From Chloroflexota bacterium (GTDB taxonomy: Bacteria; Chloroflexota; UBA6077; JACCZL01): a stretch of DNA of 53,864 bases. Location: positions 1 to 53,864 of the forward strand of contig JADLFM010000097.1 of the NCBI GenBank assembly GCA_020845495.1, written 5' to 3'. Shown here piece by piece: positions 28,008-37,042 of this stretch; the first letter of the stretch is position 1, and every line of letters starts with the position of its first letter. Under the pieces are notes generated by a model, which had not been told where the DNA came from, did not search any database, and saw nothing but the letters and a program-made list of their open reading frames with translations. Made by a program: the position numbers and the translations under genes.

Positions 28008-28328
28008 CTAGACGGCAATCCCTGTGCGGACGTGGCCGTTGGTGCGCGTGGGCCGCGCGAGCTTCGCGATGACCGGCTGGAGCACGTCGCCGAGTGTCAG
28101 CGATGGGAAGGCCGGGTGGCCAAGCGAGTGCTCGGTGTGGACGACGTAGACATTGCGGTAGCCGCGCTTGCCGATGGTGATGAAGCCGTCGTCGGCAAGA
28201 TCCTTGAGGATGCGGTGGACGGCCCGCTCGGTGATCCCGAGCGAGAGCGACAGCTCACGCGTGGTCACCTCACTCCTGAGCGAGAGCATCATCAGGAGCG
28301 ACAACTGGTTCGACAGGCAACTCTGCAT
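28008..28328 (-). CDS. Winged-helix transcriptional regulator
   Basis: A 106-residue MarR/ArsR-sized regulator. The helix-turn-helix (TTRELSLSLGITERAVHRILKDL) and wing (DDGFITIGKRGYRNVYVV) occupy residues ~20-70. The C-terminal tail is basic and disordered. GGGAGGAG precedes the ATG. It is divergent from the dienelactone hydrolase across a 237-base gap, a typical arrangement for a local repressor and its target. No ligand can be inferred. Confidence 0.8.
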   Translation of the reverse strand: MQSCLSNQLSLLMMLSLRSEVTTRELSLSLGITERAVHRILKDLADDGFITIGKRGYRNVYVVHTEHSLGHPAFPSLTLGDVLQPVIAKLARPTRTNGHVRTGIAV

Positions 28329-28565
28329 GGCTCCTCCCGGGAACCTGGACTCGAGTAGGTGCCCAGCCGTCGGGTTCGAGGTGACGGCGGCTTCATGGTC
28401 AGTACGACGGTATCATGCGGTCGTGGTCCGCTAGTTGAAAGGTTCCTGAAATCCGGCTGAGAAGCACATGAAGGTACACACTGGGAGGGTGTGAGCGGGA
28501 CGGCAAACGCTTGCTCGGCCGAGCGGCGGCGGGCTACGCTCGCGACGAAGGTGGAGGTGGACGAC

Positions 28566-29252
28566 ATGCCAGGCCAGACGATCGCATTCCCGAGCAACGG
28601 CCGACAGACCCCCGGCTACCTGTCGATGCCAGCATCCGGCCATGGCCCCGGTATCGTCGTGATTCAGGAGTGGTGGGGGCTGGTCGGCCACATCAAGGAC
28701 GTGGCAGATCGCTTCGCCGCGCAGGGCTACGTCGCCCTCGCCCCGGACCTCTACTACGGCGAAACGACGCACGAGCCGGACGAGGCCGGGAAGCTGATGA
28801 TGGGCTTGCAGATGGACAAGGCGGCCCGCGACCTCAGCGGCGCGGTCGACTACCTCCGCAACCATCAGGCGGTGAATCCGAAGAAAGTCGGCTCGGTCGG
28901 CTACTGTATGGGCGGCGGCCTCTCCCTGTATCTCGCGACCGTCACGCCACTCGACGCCTGCGTCATCTACTATGGCGTCCTACCGGGCGTGCAGCCGGAC
29001 CTGTCGAAGATCCAGGGCCCGGTGCTGGGCCACTACGCCGAGCATGACGACTTCGCCTCGCCGGAGAAGGCCCACGCCCTGGAGGATGAGCTCAGAAACC
29101 TCGGGAAGCAGGTTCAGTTTTACATATACCCCGGCACCACCCACGCCTTCTTCAACGACGACCGCCCCGAGGTCTACAACGACGCGGCCGCACGGCAGTC
29201 CTGGGAGCGAACGCTCGCCTTCTTCCGCGAGAACTTGAAGGGCCAGGCCTAG
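28566..29252 (+). CDS. Dienelactone hydrolase family protein
   Basis: A 228-residue alpha/beta hydrolase. The nucleophile elbow is GYCMGG with catalytic Cys, as in carboxymethylenebutenolidase. The conserved IVVIQEWWGL lies near residue 30, the catalytic Asp is in the AEHDDFASPEKA region and the His is in GTTHAFFND. In the classical pathway it opens dienelactone to maleylacetate, but the family is broad. The ATG at 28566 follows GGAGGTGG; upstream in-frame codons look non-coding. It is divergent from the winged-helix regulator. Confidence 0.9.
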   Translation: MPGQTIAFPSNGRQTPGYLSMPASGHGPGIVVIQEWWGLVGHIKDVADRFAAQGYVALAPDLYYGETTHEPDEAGKLMMGLQMDKAARDLSGAVDYLRNHQAVNPKKVGSVGYCMGGGLSLYLATVTPLDACVIYYGVLPGVQPDLSKIQGPVLGHYAEHDDFASPEKAHALEDELRNLGKQVQFYIYPGTTHAFFNDDRPEVYNDAAARQSWERTLAFFRENLKGQA

Positions 29253-29296
29253 GGCGGCCAGACCCCGGGCGGCCAGACCCCGGGCGGCCAGACCCC
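29252..29296. repeat. 15-bp tandem repeat, three units
   Basis: Three exact copies of GGGCGGCCAGACCCC start at 29252, 29267 and 29282, immediately after (and touching) the stop codon of the dienelactone hydrolase gene. A fourth copy stops after GGGC. Confidence 0.9.
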
Positions 29297-29345
29297 GGGC
29301 AACGAGTTTCGAGAGGCTTCTGCACTGAACACATGGCTTACTTCG

Positions 29346-30689
29346 GTGGGCGCGATAGTCCCCGGCCAGATCCTTCCCACCCCAGGGGCGCCGCGCATCG
29401 GCGCTCGTACGCTCGTCATGGGCATCCTGAACCTGACACCGGACTCGTTTTCCGGCGACGGATTGGGTTCAGACCTTGATGGCGTGCTCGCGCGCGCGGA
29501 GGCGCTGATAGCGGCCGGCGCCGACATCTTGGATCTGGGCGGCGAGAGCACCCGGCCCGGCCACACCCAGGTGTCCGAGGAGGAGGAGCTAGCGCGGGTG
29601 GTGCCGGCTGTCGAGCGGTTGGCCGGACGGGTGTCGGTGCCAGTCTCGATCGATACCCGCAAGGCCGCTGTGGCTGAGGCGGCGCTCGCCGCCGGCGCGA
29701 CCATCGTCAACGACGTAAGCGGCCTCGACTTCGATCCGTGCATGGCGAACGTTGCAGCCCGATCCGGCGCCGCGCTCGTTCTCGGACACTGGCGTCAGCG
29801 CCGCAACTCCGACCCGGACGACCTGATCGCATGGATCGCCGCCGGCCTACGCGAGTGCATCATCCGTGCAGCCGAGGCCGGAGTGCCGCGAACGCGCCTG
29901 CTGATCGATCCTGGCCTCGGCTTCGCCAAAGTCCCGCCCTGGTCGATGGAGGTGATCCGACGCCTGCCGGAGCTGCGGGCGCGGCTCGGATTACCCCTGG
30001 TGATCGGCGCATCACGTAAGGGTTTCATCGGTCGGCTGCTCGACCGGCCGGCTGAGGACCGACTGGCCGGCTCCCTTGCGGCAGCGGTGGTCTCGATTGC
30101 TCACGGCGCGGATATGGTGCGGGTTCACGACGTCGCGGCGACGGTACGCGCCGTGACCGTCGCGGATGCCCTCGTGCGTGGGTGGGACGAGACGCCTCAG
30201 CGCAGGACGCCAGTCTATCTCGGGGTCGGGGCGAACCTGGGAGACCGCGCTGGCGCGATCGCGGCGGCGATCCAGCACCTCTCCGAGGAGTCGGGTCTGC
30301 GCGTCATTCGGCGCTCGACGCTCTACGAGACAGCGCCCTATAGCGTGACCGATCAGCCGGCCTTCTTGAACGCCGTCATCGAGGCCGAGACCACGCTCTC
30401 TCCTCAGCGTCTGCTCGACGCGCTTCAGCAGGTCGAACGGCTGCTCGGACGGCAGCGCCGCGAGCGCTGGGGGCCGCGCGAGATCGACGTCGATCTGTTG
30501 CTCTACGGCCAGGAGCAGGTTGTTACTCCTAACCTGATCGTTCCGCACCCTGGCCTCTGGGAGAGGCTGTTCGTGGTCGCACCGCTGGCCGAGCTATGCC
30601 CAGACCTGCATGCACCCGACGGCGCCACCCTCGCGGACGTTCGCGCCCGGCTCGCTGCCAGCCAGGAAGCCCACTCACTCGGTTGGTGA
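29346..30689 (+). CDS. folP: Bifunctional dihydropteroate synthase / HPPK (FolP-FolK fusion)
   Basis: A 447-residue folate-biosynthesis fusion. Residues ~18-280 are dihydropteroate synthase (MGILNLTPDSFSGDG, DLGGESTRPGH, SIDTRKA, DVSGLDFD, GASRKGFIGRL), which joins p-aminobenzoate to the pterin pyrophosphate. Residues ~290-447 are HPPK, which makes that pyrophosphate (YLGVGANLGDR, ETAPYSVTDQPAFLNAV, RWGPREIDVDLLLYG, VPHPGLWERLFVVAPLAEL). Joining consecutive steps may channel the intermediate. The order DHPS then HPPK is opposite to the fungal and plant fusions. folB is not nearby. Confidence 0.93.
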   Translation: MGAIVPGQILPTPGAPRIGARTLVMGILNLTPDSFSGDGLGSDLDGVLARAEALIAAGADILDLGGESTRPGHTQVSEEEELARVVPAVERLAGRVSVPVSIDTRKAAVAEAALAAGATIVNDVSGLDFDPCMANVAARSGAALVLGHWRQRRNSDPDDLIAWIAAGLRECIIRAAEAGVPRTRLLIDPGLGFAKVPPWSMEVIRRLPELRARLGLPLVIGASRKGFIGRLLDRPAEDRLAGSLAAAVVSIAHGADMVRVHDVAATVRAVTVADALVRGWDETPQRRTPVYLGVGANLGDRAGAIAAAIQHLSEESGLRVIRRSTLYETAPYSVTDQPAFLNAVIEAETTLSPQRLLDALQQVERLLGRQRRERWGPREIDVDLLLYGQEQVVTPNLIVPHPGLWERLFVVAPLAELCPDLHAPDGATLADVRARLAASQEAHSLGW

Positions 30690-30836
30690 TCGGGGGCACG
30701 CTCTCCACTGCTGGTCTGCCATCCGGCTGACCGGTACCATGCTTGCACCCCGGTCTGGACGCCGGGCATGCACACCATTCCGTCGATCCGGCCGGTTGCA
30801 CGTGGCTACCACGACGCACCGGCCGCTGGAGGCAGC

Positions 30837-33155
30837 GTGACGGTGATCCACGAACGCGAAGTCGGCGCACATCGCAAGCGCGTCGAAGACCCAAGATTAG
30901 TCAGGGGCGAGGGCCAGTACGTCGACGACATCCACCTGCCCGGCACTCTCGAGGTCGCCTTCCTGCGGAGCGTGTACCCGCACGCCCGCATTCTTCGACT
31001 CGATGCGTCAGTCGCGCGCCAGCAACCTGGCGTCGTCGACATCTGGGATGGCGCCCGTGTCAAGGACGTCCCGCGCCTGCCAAATACGATGCCATTCAAG
31101 GAAAAGAACGTCTCACCGCTCCCGCCGTTGGCCTCTGAACGGGTCACCCTGGCCGGCTACCCGATCGCCGCGGTGGTCGCGGACGACCGCTACCGTGCCC
31201 GTGACGCGGTCGACGCCATCGAGGTCGAGTACGAGCCACTACCGGTCGTCGTCAATCCCGAGCGAGCACTGGAGCCGGACGCGCCGCTGGTCCATCCTGA
31301 GTTTGGCACCAACGTCGCGTACCGCATTGTCAAGGAGGGTGGGGACGTCGAGGCAGCGTTCGCCAGTGCCCCGCACACCCGCTCCTTACGAATCATCCAC
31401 AGCCGGGTAGCCCAGGTGCCGATGGAGCCGCGCGCCGTCCTGGCCAGCTACGACCGCGCCGCCGACCTGCTCACAGTCTGGCGCTCGACCCAGTCGCCAT
31501 TCGCCAATCGCGCCGCCCTGGCCGCCGTGCTTGGCCGGCCTCAGGAGTCGATCAGAGTGATCGCGCCAGACGTAGGCGGCGCGTTCGGGGCCAAGAGCGC
31601 TATCTACCCGGACGAGTTGACCGCCATCCTGATGGCGATGGAGTTGGGTGTACCGGTCCGCTGGTCGGCGACCCGCATGGAAGACCTGATGTTCACCCTC
31701 CAGGGGCGCGATCAGACGAACCTGGTGGACGTCGCCTTCGACGGCGACGGCCGCATCCTGGGGCTGAAGGCGAAGGTCATTCACAACGTCGGTGGCGTGC
31801 TGCTCCACCCGATGGCCGCCCCACCCTCCCGCGTCACCGACTTCGCGACTGGCGCTTACCGCATCCCAGCCGCGCGTATCGAGGGTATCGGCGTCTACAC
31901 CAATACTGGCCCGGTCGGCCCGTATCGCGGCGCCGGCCGACCTGAGGCGGCCTATATCGCCGAACGGACCATCGAAGCGGTTGCCCAGACGCTCGGCCTC
32001 GACCCCCTCGAGGCGCGCCGCCGGAACTTCGTCAGCCCCGGCCATTTCCCATTCAAGAACGCGGTCGGCTCGGTGTACGACAGCGGCAACTACGACCAGG
32101 GCTTGAGGCGTGCTCTGGAAATCGCCGGCTACGACGGGCTGCGGGTCGAGCAACGCGCGGCACGCGCGCGCGGCGACCTGATGGGCATCGGCGTCGCCAC
32201 GACCATCGAAGTGAGCGCCCAGGGTAACGAATACGGTAGCGTTGAGATCCAGCCGGACGGCTCGGTCATCGCACGGACCGGCTCATCGTCGCACGGGCAG
32301 GGCCACGAGACGAGTTTCGCACAGGTCATCGCCGACCAACTGGGCGTGCCGTTCGAACGGGTAACGGTTCGGCACGGCGACACCGCCGACATGCCCTCGG
32401 GCGGCGGCACCGGCGGCAGTAAGAGCATGGTGCTGGGCGGCGGCGCGCTGTCCCGGGCCTCCGACAAGGTCCGCGACAAGGCGGTCCGAGTGGCGGCCGC
32501 GATGCTCGAGGTGTCGCCTGACGACCTGGCCTACGTGCGCGGCGGCGTCGAGGTGCAGGGCGCGCCCGAGCGGCGCCTCGATCTCGGTGACATCGCCCGC
32601 GCCGCTGCCGAGGGCATCGGGCTGCCCGACCACGAACGGGGCCTGCGCGACGAGGACCGCTTCGAGGCCGGCGGCTCGGCGATCCCCTTCGCGGCCATCG
32701 TGGCCGTCGTCCGCATCGACCGTGACACCGGTCGGGTCCGCCTGACGAAGATGGTGGCCGTCGACGACATCGGGACGGTGGTGAACCCGCTGATCGTGGA
32801 CGGGCAGATCGCCGGTGGGCTGACCCAGGGCATCGCCGAGGCACTCTACGAGCGGGTCGCCTGGGACGAGAACGGCCAACCGCTCACCGCGACGCTCCAG
32901 GACTACGCGGTTCCGACCGCCGGGATGGTGCCAGGCTACATCCTCGACTTCACGAACACGCCGTCACCGCACAACCCGCTCGGAGCCAAGGGTGTGGGGG
33001 AGTCCGGCACGGTGAGCGCACCGCCGGCCGTCACTGCCGCAGTCCTGGATGCGCTCGCGCCGCTCGGCATCCACGATCTGGGGATGCCCTTCACCTCAGA
33101 GAAGGTCTGGCAGGCTATCCAGCAAGCCGGGGCGAATCGCGTACAGAGTAGATAG
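30837..33155 (+). CDS. Xanthine dehydrogenase-family molybdopterin-binding subunit
   Basis: A 772-residue large subunit of a molybdenum hydroxylase. The N-terminal Ald_Xan_dh_C region (DPRLVRGEGQYVDDIHLPG) is followed by the Mo-cofactor domains (APDVGGAFGAKSAI, GPYRGAGRPEAAY, GSSSHGQGHETSF). The catalytic Glu is in GAKGVGESGTVSAPPA. The CO-dehydrogenase loop AYRCSFR is absent, so the substrate is probably an aldehyde, purine or other heterocycle. The usual FAD and 2Fe-2S subunits are not adjacent. I start it at GTG 30837, four bases after GGAGG; the frame is open from 30768. Confidence 0.9.
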   Translation: MTVIHEREVGAHRKRVEDPRLVRGEGQYVDDIHLPGTLEVAFLRSVYPHARILRLDASVARQQPGVVDIWDGARVKDVPRLPNTMPFKEKNVSPLPPLASERVTLAGYPIAAVVADDRYRARDAVDAIEVEYEPLPVVVNPERALEPDAPLVHPEFGTNVAYRIVKEGGDVEAAFASAPHTRSLRIIHSRVAQVPMEPRAVLASYDRAADLLTVWRSTQSPFANRAALAAVLGRPQESIRVIAPDVGGAFGAKSAIYPDELTAILMAMELGVPVRWSATRMEDLMFTLQGRDQTNLVDVAFDGDGRILGLKAKVIHNVGGVLLHPMAAPPSRVTDFATGAYRIPAARIEGIGVYTNTGPVGPYRGAGRPEAAYIAERTIEAVAQTLGLDPLEARRRNFVSPGHFPFKNAVGSVYDSGNYDQGLRRALEIAGYDGLRVEQRAARARGDLMGIGVATTIEVSAQGNEYGSVEIQPDGSVIARTGSSSHGQGHETSFAQVIADQLGVPFERVTVRHGDTADMPSGGGTGGSKSMVLGGGALSRASDKVRDKAVRVAAAMLEVSPDDLAYVRGGVEVQGAPERRLDLGDIARAAAEGIGLPDHERGLRDEDRFEAGGSAIPFAAIVAVVRIDRDTGRVRLTKMVAVDDIGTVVNPLIVDGQIAGGLTQGIAEALYERVAWDENGQPLTATLQDYAVPTAGMVPGYILDFTNTPSPHNPLGAKGVGESGTVSAPPAVTAAVLDALAPLGIHDLGMPFTSEKVWQAIQQAGANRVQSR

Positions 33156-33213
33156 CGTGCCGGGCGGGTAGCAGACACATCGTCCCGTCTCGTCTCCCGT
33201 ACCGGACCCTCGG

Positions 33214-33249
33214 CCCGGCCCCCTGCCCGCGTGTGGGCAAGGGGCCGGG
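33214..33249. terminator. GC-rich palindrome between convergent genes
   Basis: CCCGGCCCC and GGGGCCGGG arms (33214-33222, 33241-33249) continue inward through TGCCC/GGGCA with one mismatch, around a GCGTGT apex. It lies between the molybdopterin gene and the C39-like gene. It is another member of the palindrome family. Confidence 0.6.
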
Positions 33250-33280
33250 CGGATCATCTTTGGTCCGGGGTGCGGGTACC

Positions 33281-34363
33281 TCAGTACGCGCCCGTCGTCA
33301 GGCGGGTATCGCCCGGTGATGGGACGACCGCCGGCCCGTCCACGAGATGGATCGTCGCGATCGGCGGCCCGTAGCCAAGCTCGCCGATTCGGTCGGGGGC
33401 GAACCAGCGCTCCCCGCCGGCGCCCCGTAGCACGAGCGCCGACCGCCCGAAGTCCAGCCGTCCTGTGGCCGAGTCGTACCGCTCTGCCACGAAGTAGTGG
33501 CGGGTCGTGACCACGATCGCCGGCCGGCCCGCTTCGATATCTCGAACGACTGCTGGCCAGTCAACTGCATCGCCCTCGTCAGAGAGCCGCGCCACGATGC
33601 CCAGAGATCGCAAGAGCTCGATCTCGGCGTGCGGCCCGGGGATCCCCTGCGCGGCGCTCCAGCCGACCTTGCGCGCTTCGGCTACCGCGTCGTCCAGACT
33701 CAGGTTGCGTCCGGTTGCGTGTGCGAAAGCGACCGCCGCCGCCGGCGCGCAGGCGGCGAACGCCTCATCGACCGTCAGCGTCGCTCCATCCTCGAGTTGA
33801 TCCGGTGTGATCGAACGCGCCGCGTCGTCGGTCGGGATACGTCCCTGCACCCAGGCGCGCATCTCGGCCGCCCGCACCTCTAGCTGGCTCTGGCCTGACT
33901 CGCGGGCAAGCACCGCCGCCCGCTCGGCGCGGGTTGCGGCCGCGCTGGCCTCGGCCGAGCCTGGCTCAGCAATCCCCGTGTGGGTAACCGCCGTACCGGC
34001 CACGCCTGCTGGGGTGCCGCGCTGGCCGTCCCCTGGGTCAGCCGCATCGTTCATGGAACGCGCCGCGCCGAGCGTCGTCGATGCGTTCTGACGCGCCGGC
34101 CCGCCAGAAGCCGGGTTCGTCAGGCCACCAGGGGTCGCGTCCGGCGCCTCCGGGTAGCGAGCGCCCTCGCGCGCAAGAGACGTCGACGGCGCCGCCCGTG
34201 TCAACGTCAGCACCTGCACGTTGCCGGCATCGCTGGTGAGGGCGACCAGGCTGGCAAGCAGGACGATCGCCAGCGTGAGGAATGCGTCCACGGCAGGGCG
34301 CTGCCCGGCGCGCTGCTCGTCCGCGAGCAGGGTACGTAGGAAGCTCGTCCCGATCATCGCCAT
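33281..34363 (-). CDS. Membrane-anchored protein with a C39-like peptidase domain
   Basis: About 360 residues. One membrane helix lies near residues 25-45 (FLTLAIVLLASLVALTSD), followed by a long Ala/Gly/Thr-rich disordered linker. The C-terminal domain at ~210-345 resembles papain-like C39 domains: Cys in ACAPAAAVAFAHATGR, and later His in TTRHYFVAERYDSATGRLDF. The Asp that usually follows His in this fold could be in the YDSATG turn. It may be a peptidase or a peptidase-like binding domain outside the membrane. The start is uncertain: ATG 34363 or 34357; the frame is open to 34546. Confidence 0.55.
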   Translation of the reverse strand: MAMIGTSFLRTLLADEQRAGQRPAVDAFLTLAIVLLASLVALTSDAGNVQVLTLTRAAPSTSLAREGARYPEAPDATPGGLTNPASGGPARQNASTTLGAARSMNDAADPGDGQRGTPAGVAGTAVTHTGIAEPGSAEASAAATRAERAAVLARESGQSQLEVRAAEMRAWVQGRIPTDDAARSITPDQLEDGATLTVDEAFAACAPAAAVAFAHATGRNLSLDDAVAEARKVGWSAAQGIPGPHAEIELLRSLGIVARLSDEGDAVDWPAVVRDIEAGRPAIVVTTRHYFVAERYDSATGRLDFGRSALVLRGAGGERWFAPDRIGELGYGPPIATIHLVDGPAVVPSPGDTRLTTGAY

Positions 34364-34593
34364 GGCGCGCACGTATCGGCCCACGTGTTCGCCGGGGCGT
34401 GTCGATCCATCACCGGCGCTGCTCTCTCGACATGGCCAGGAGAAGTGTAGGCTTCTGTCGACTGGAGAGTCCTTCACATTGGTAGTGAAGTGGGAAGACC
34501 TCGATAGATCGAGCGCAGACGTGCCCGGCGCGACGTGCGCCGTCACGCCCGAGGGGCCGAGCGCTCTCAGACTGGCGCAGTGGCACTCTCAGG

Positions 34594-36801
34594 CTACAGG
34601 CGAAGGCTCCGCAAGGTCTGGGCGTTGATCGCGACCACGATCGTGCTGGCCGACATCAACACGCCGCCGACCCAGGCGGGGAGCACGAACCCGACGCCTG
34701 CCAGCACGCCCGCGGCCAGGGGTAGCGCGATCGCGTTGTAGCCGACGGCCCAGGCCAGGTTCTGGACCATCTTGCGGTAAGTCGCGCGGCTCAGGGTGAT
34801 GATCCGTGCCACGTCGCGCGGGTCGTTCTTGATCAGCACGATGTCGGCCGATGCTCGGGCGACATCGGTCCCGGCGCCGATGGCGATGCCAACGTCGGCC
34901 CGCGCGAGAGCCGGTGCATCGTTCACCCCGTCGCCGACCATCGCTACGCGAGCATCGCCGGCCTGGAGTGCCTCGACCCGCTCACTCTTCTGTCCGGGCA
35001 AGACCTGGGCAAAGTACTCGTCGATCCCCAATTCGGTAGCAACCCAGCGCGCCACGTCCTCGGAGTCGCCGGTCAGCATGGCGACTCGCACCCCCCCGCG
35101 CCGCAACGCCTCGACAGCCGCTCGACTCTCCGGTCGGATGACGTCGGCCAGCGCGAAGGCCGCCAGCACCCGTCCCTGCTCGACGAGGTACACGACGGTC
35201 TGCCCGCGCTCACCCCAGGTGCGCGTCCGCTCAGCCAGGTCAGCAGGCAGGTCAACTCGTTCCTGCTCCAGCAAACGCGGGCCGCCGACCTGGAGCGTTC
35301 GTCCATCCACGGTCGCCTGGGCGCCACGGCCCGGCAGGGCCTCGAACTGTGAGACGGAGGGACTCGTCACGTTCTCTCGGTCGGCGGCCTCGCGGATGGC
35401 ACGCGCGATCATGTGCTCGCTGTCACCTTCGACGGCAGCGGCCAACGCCAACGCCTCGCGCCGATCGAGCCCCTCGACGCTGGCGCTGCCGACGAGCCCC
35501 TGTTCGCCCCGGGTCAGGGTGCCGGTCTTGTCGAACACCACGACGTCGAGACTCCGAGCCTGTTCCAGGGCCATACGATTGCGGACCAGGATGCCGTTGC
35601 GGGCCGACAGAGTCGTCGAGATGGCGATGACGAGCGGAATCGCCAACCCGAGCGCATGCGGACAGGCTACTACCAACGTCGTGACCACTCGCTCGAGGGT
35701 GAAGTCGTCGAACCCACGGACCAACGTCCAGCCGATCGCGGCCGCAAGCGCAACGCCGACCGCGATCAGCGTCAGCCAGTACGCCGCTCGGTCGGCCAAC
35801 GCCTGCGCTCGCGTCTTGCTACTCTGGGCCTCCTGGACCAGCCGCATGATCCCAGCCAGAACGGTCTGGTCACCGGCCTGAGCGACCCGTATTCGTAAGC
35901 TTCCGCTGCCGTTCACCGTACCCCCGATGACCTCATCACCGGGGCGCTTGTCAACCGGGCGGGACTCGCCGGTCATCATGCTCTCGTTGACCTGGCTGCG
36001 CCCGTCCTCCACCACGCCGTCGCTCGGAACCTGCATGCCTGGCCGGACCAGCAACACATCGCCAGGCTGAAGCTGGTCGACGGGCACGACTTCGGTCCGT
36101 CCGTCGACCAGGCGCTCGGCCGTATCAGGCAGAAGCTTCGCGAGCGCTTGCAGGGCGCTCTGAGCGCTCCCGACAGCGCGCATCTCCATCCAGTGGCCCA
36201 GGAGCATGACGGCGACCAGTGTCGAAAGCTCCCAGTAGAACGGCATGCCCTGCGCGAGGCCGAACGTGACGGCGAGGCTGTAGAAGTAAGCCGTCGAGAT
36301 CGCCAGTGCGACGAGCGTCATCATCCCGGGTTGCCGAGTGCGGATCTCCGGGACGGCGCCCGTCAGGAAGACCCGGCCGCAGTACCAGTAGATAACGCTC
36401 GCCAGGATCGGCACGAGCCACGTCGAGCCCGGGAAGCGCGGCGCCGTATAGCCAAGCAGTCCTTCGATCGGCTCCGCATACGCCAGGATGGGAACGGTCA
36501 GAACGAGGGCGATCCAGAACGGGCGCGCAAACATCGCCTCGTGGTGGCCAGCATGTGCGCCACCGGACCCGGCGTGTGCACCGCCATGACCGCCATGCGC
36601 ACGACCGGACTCGGCCTGTGCACCGCCGTGGCCAGTGTGGGGGCCGGGTGACCCCTGCTGTCCGTGACCGTGGCCCGCGTGCACGTCGTCGTGGCCCGCG
36701 TGCACGTCGTCGTGGCCCGCGTGCACGTCGTCGTGGCCCGCGTGCACGTCGTCGTGGTCTGCGGGCGGTCCGTGCTCGGGGCCTGTGGAACTGTCGTACA
36801 T
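34594..36801 (-). CDS. copB: Copper-type P1B ATPase (CopB-like, CPH motif)
   Basis: A 735-residue heavy-metal pump. Residues 1-90 are a His/Asp/Gly-rich metal-binding tail containing four DDVHAGH repeats instead of an HMA domain. Eight membrane helices include the CPH transport motif (VVACPHALGLAIP), typical of CopB-type Cu export. The actuator has MTGESRPVDK, the phosphorylated Asp is in DKTGTLTRG, and the hinge is MVGDGVNDAPALARADVGIA. The nucleotide-binding SEHPL motif is SEHMI here. ATG 36801 follows AGGAGGTGG; the in-frame extension to 36933 is not convincing. No copper chaperone or regulator is adjacent. Confidence 0.92.
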   Translation of the reverse strand: MYDSSTGPEHGPPADHDDVHAGHDDVHAGHDDVHAGHDDVHAGHGHGQQGSPGPHTGHGGAQAESGRAHGGHGGAHAGSGGAHAGHHEAMFARPFWIALVLTVPILAYAEPIEGLLGYTAPRFPGSTWLVPILASVIYWYCGRVFLTGAVPEIRTRQPGMMTLVALAISTAYFYSLAVTFGLAQGMPFYWELSTLVAVMLLGHWMEMRAVGSAQSALQALAKLLPDTAERLVDGRTEVVPVDQLQPGDVLLVRPGMQVPSDGVVEDGRSQVNESMMTGESRPVDKRPGDEVIGGTVNGSGSLRIRVAQAGDQTVLAGIMRLVQEAQSSKTRAQALADRAAYWLTLIAVGVALAAAIGWTLVRGFDDFTLERVVTTLVVACPHALGLAIPLVIAISTTLSARNGILVRNRMALEQARSLDVVVFDKTGTLTRGEQGLVGSASVEGLDRREALALAAAVEGDSEHMIARAIREAADRENVTSPSVSQFEALPGRGAQATVDGRTLQVGGPRLLEQERVDLPADLAERTRTWGERGQTVVYLVEQGRVLAAFALADVIRPESRAAVEALRRGGVRVAMLTGDSEDVARWVATELGIDEYFAQVLPGQKSERVEALQAGDARVAMVGDGVNDAPALARADVGIAIGAGTDVARASADIVLIKNDPRDVARIITLSRATYRKMVQNLAWAVGYNAIALPLAAGVLAGVGFVLPAWVGGVLMSASTIVVAINAQTLRSLRL
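36670..36753 (-). repeat. 21-bp tandem repeat encoding His-rich units
   Basis: Four exact 21-base units (36670, 36691, 36712, 36733) within the copper-ATPase gene each encode seven residues of the form DDVHAGH. Copies are identical, so the number of His-rich metal-binding units has probably changed recently. Confidence 0.9.
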
Positions 36802-37042
36802 CCGTGCCACCTCCTGAGCGGCAGTCCGGCTGGTCCGACCGTGACCGCACGTCCTGCGCCACATTCGCCACGGCAGTATGGTGGAGCGAGGCCAGCGGCC
36901 GCGGTGGGGCGCGACCGTCCACCGTCCCTGCACCAGCGCTGTGCTCGGCCACAGCGACTAGACTATCCCCGGTAGACCCATCACTTCCCCCGGCGCGGTG
37001 GTCGAGATTCGCCCGACCCGTGCCGGCGACTGGAGTTCCGCG

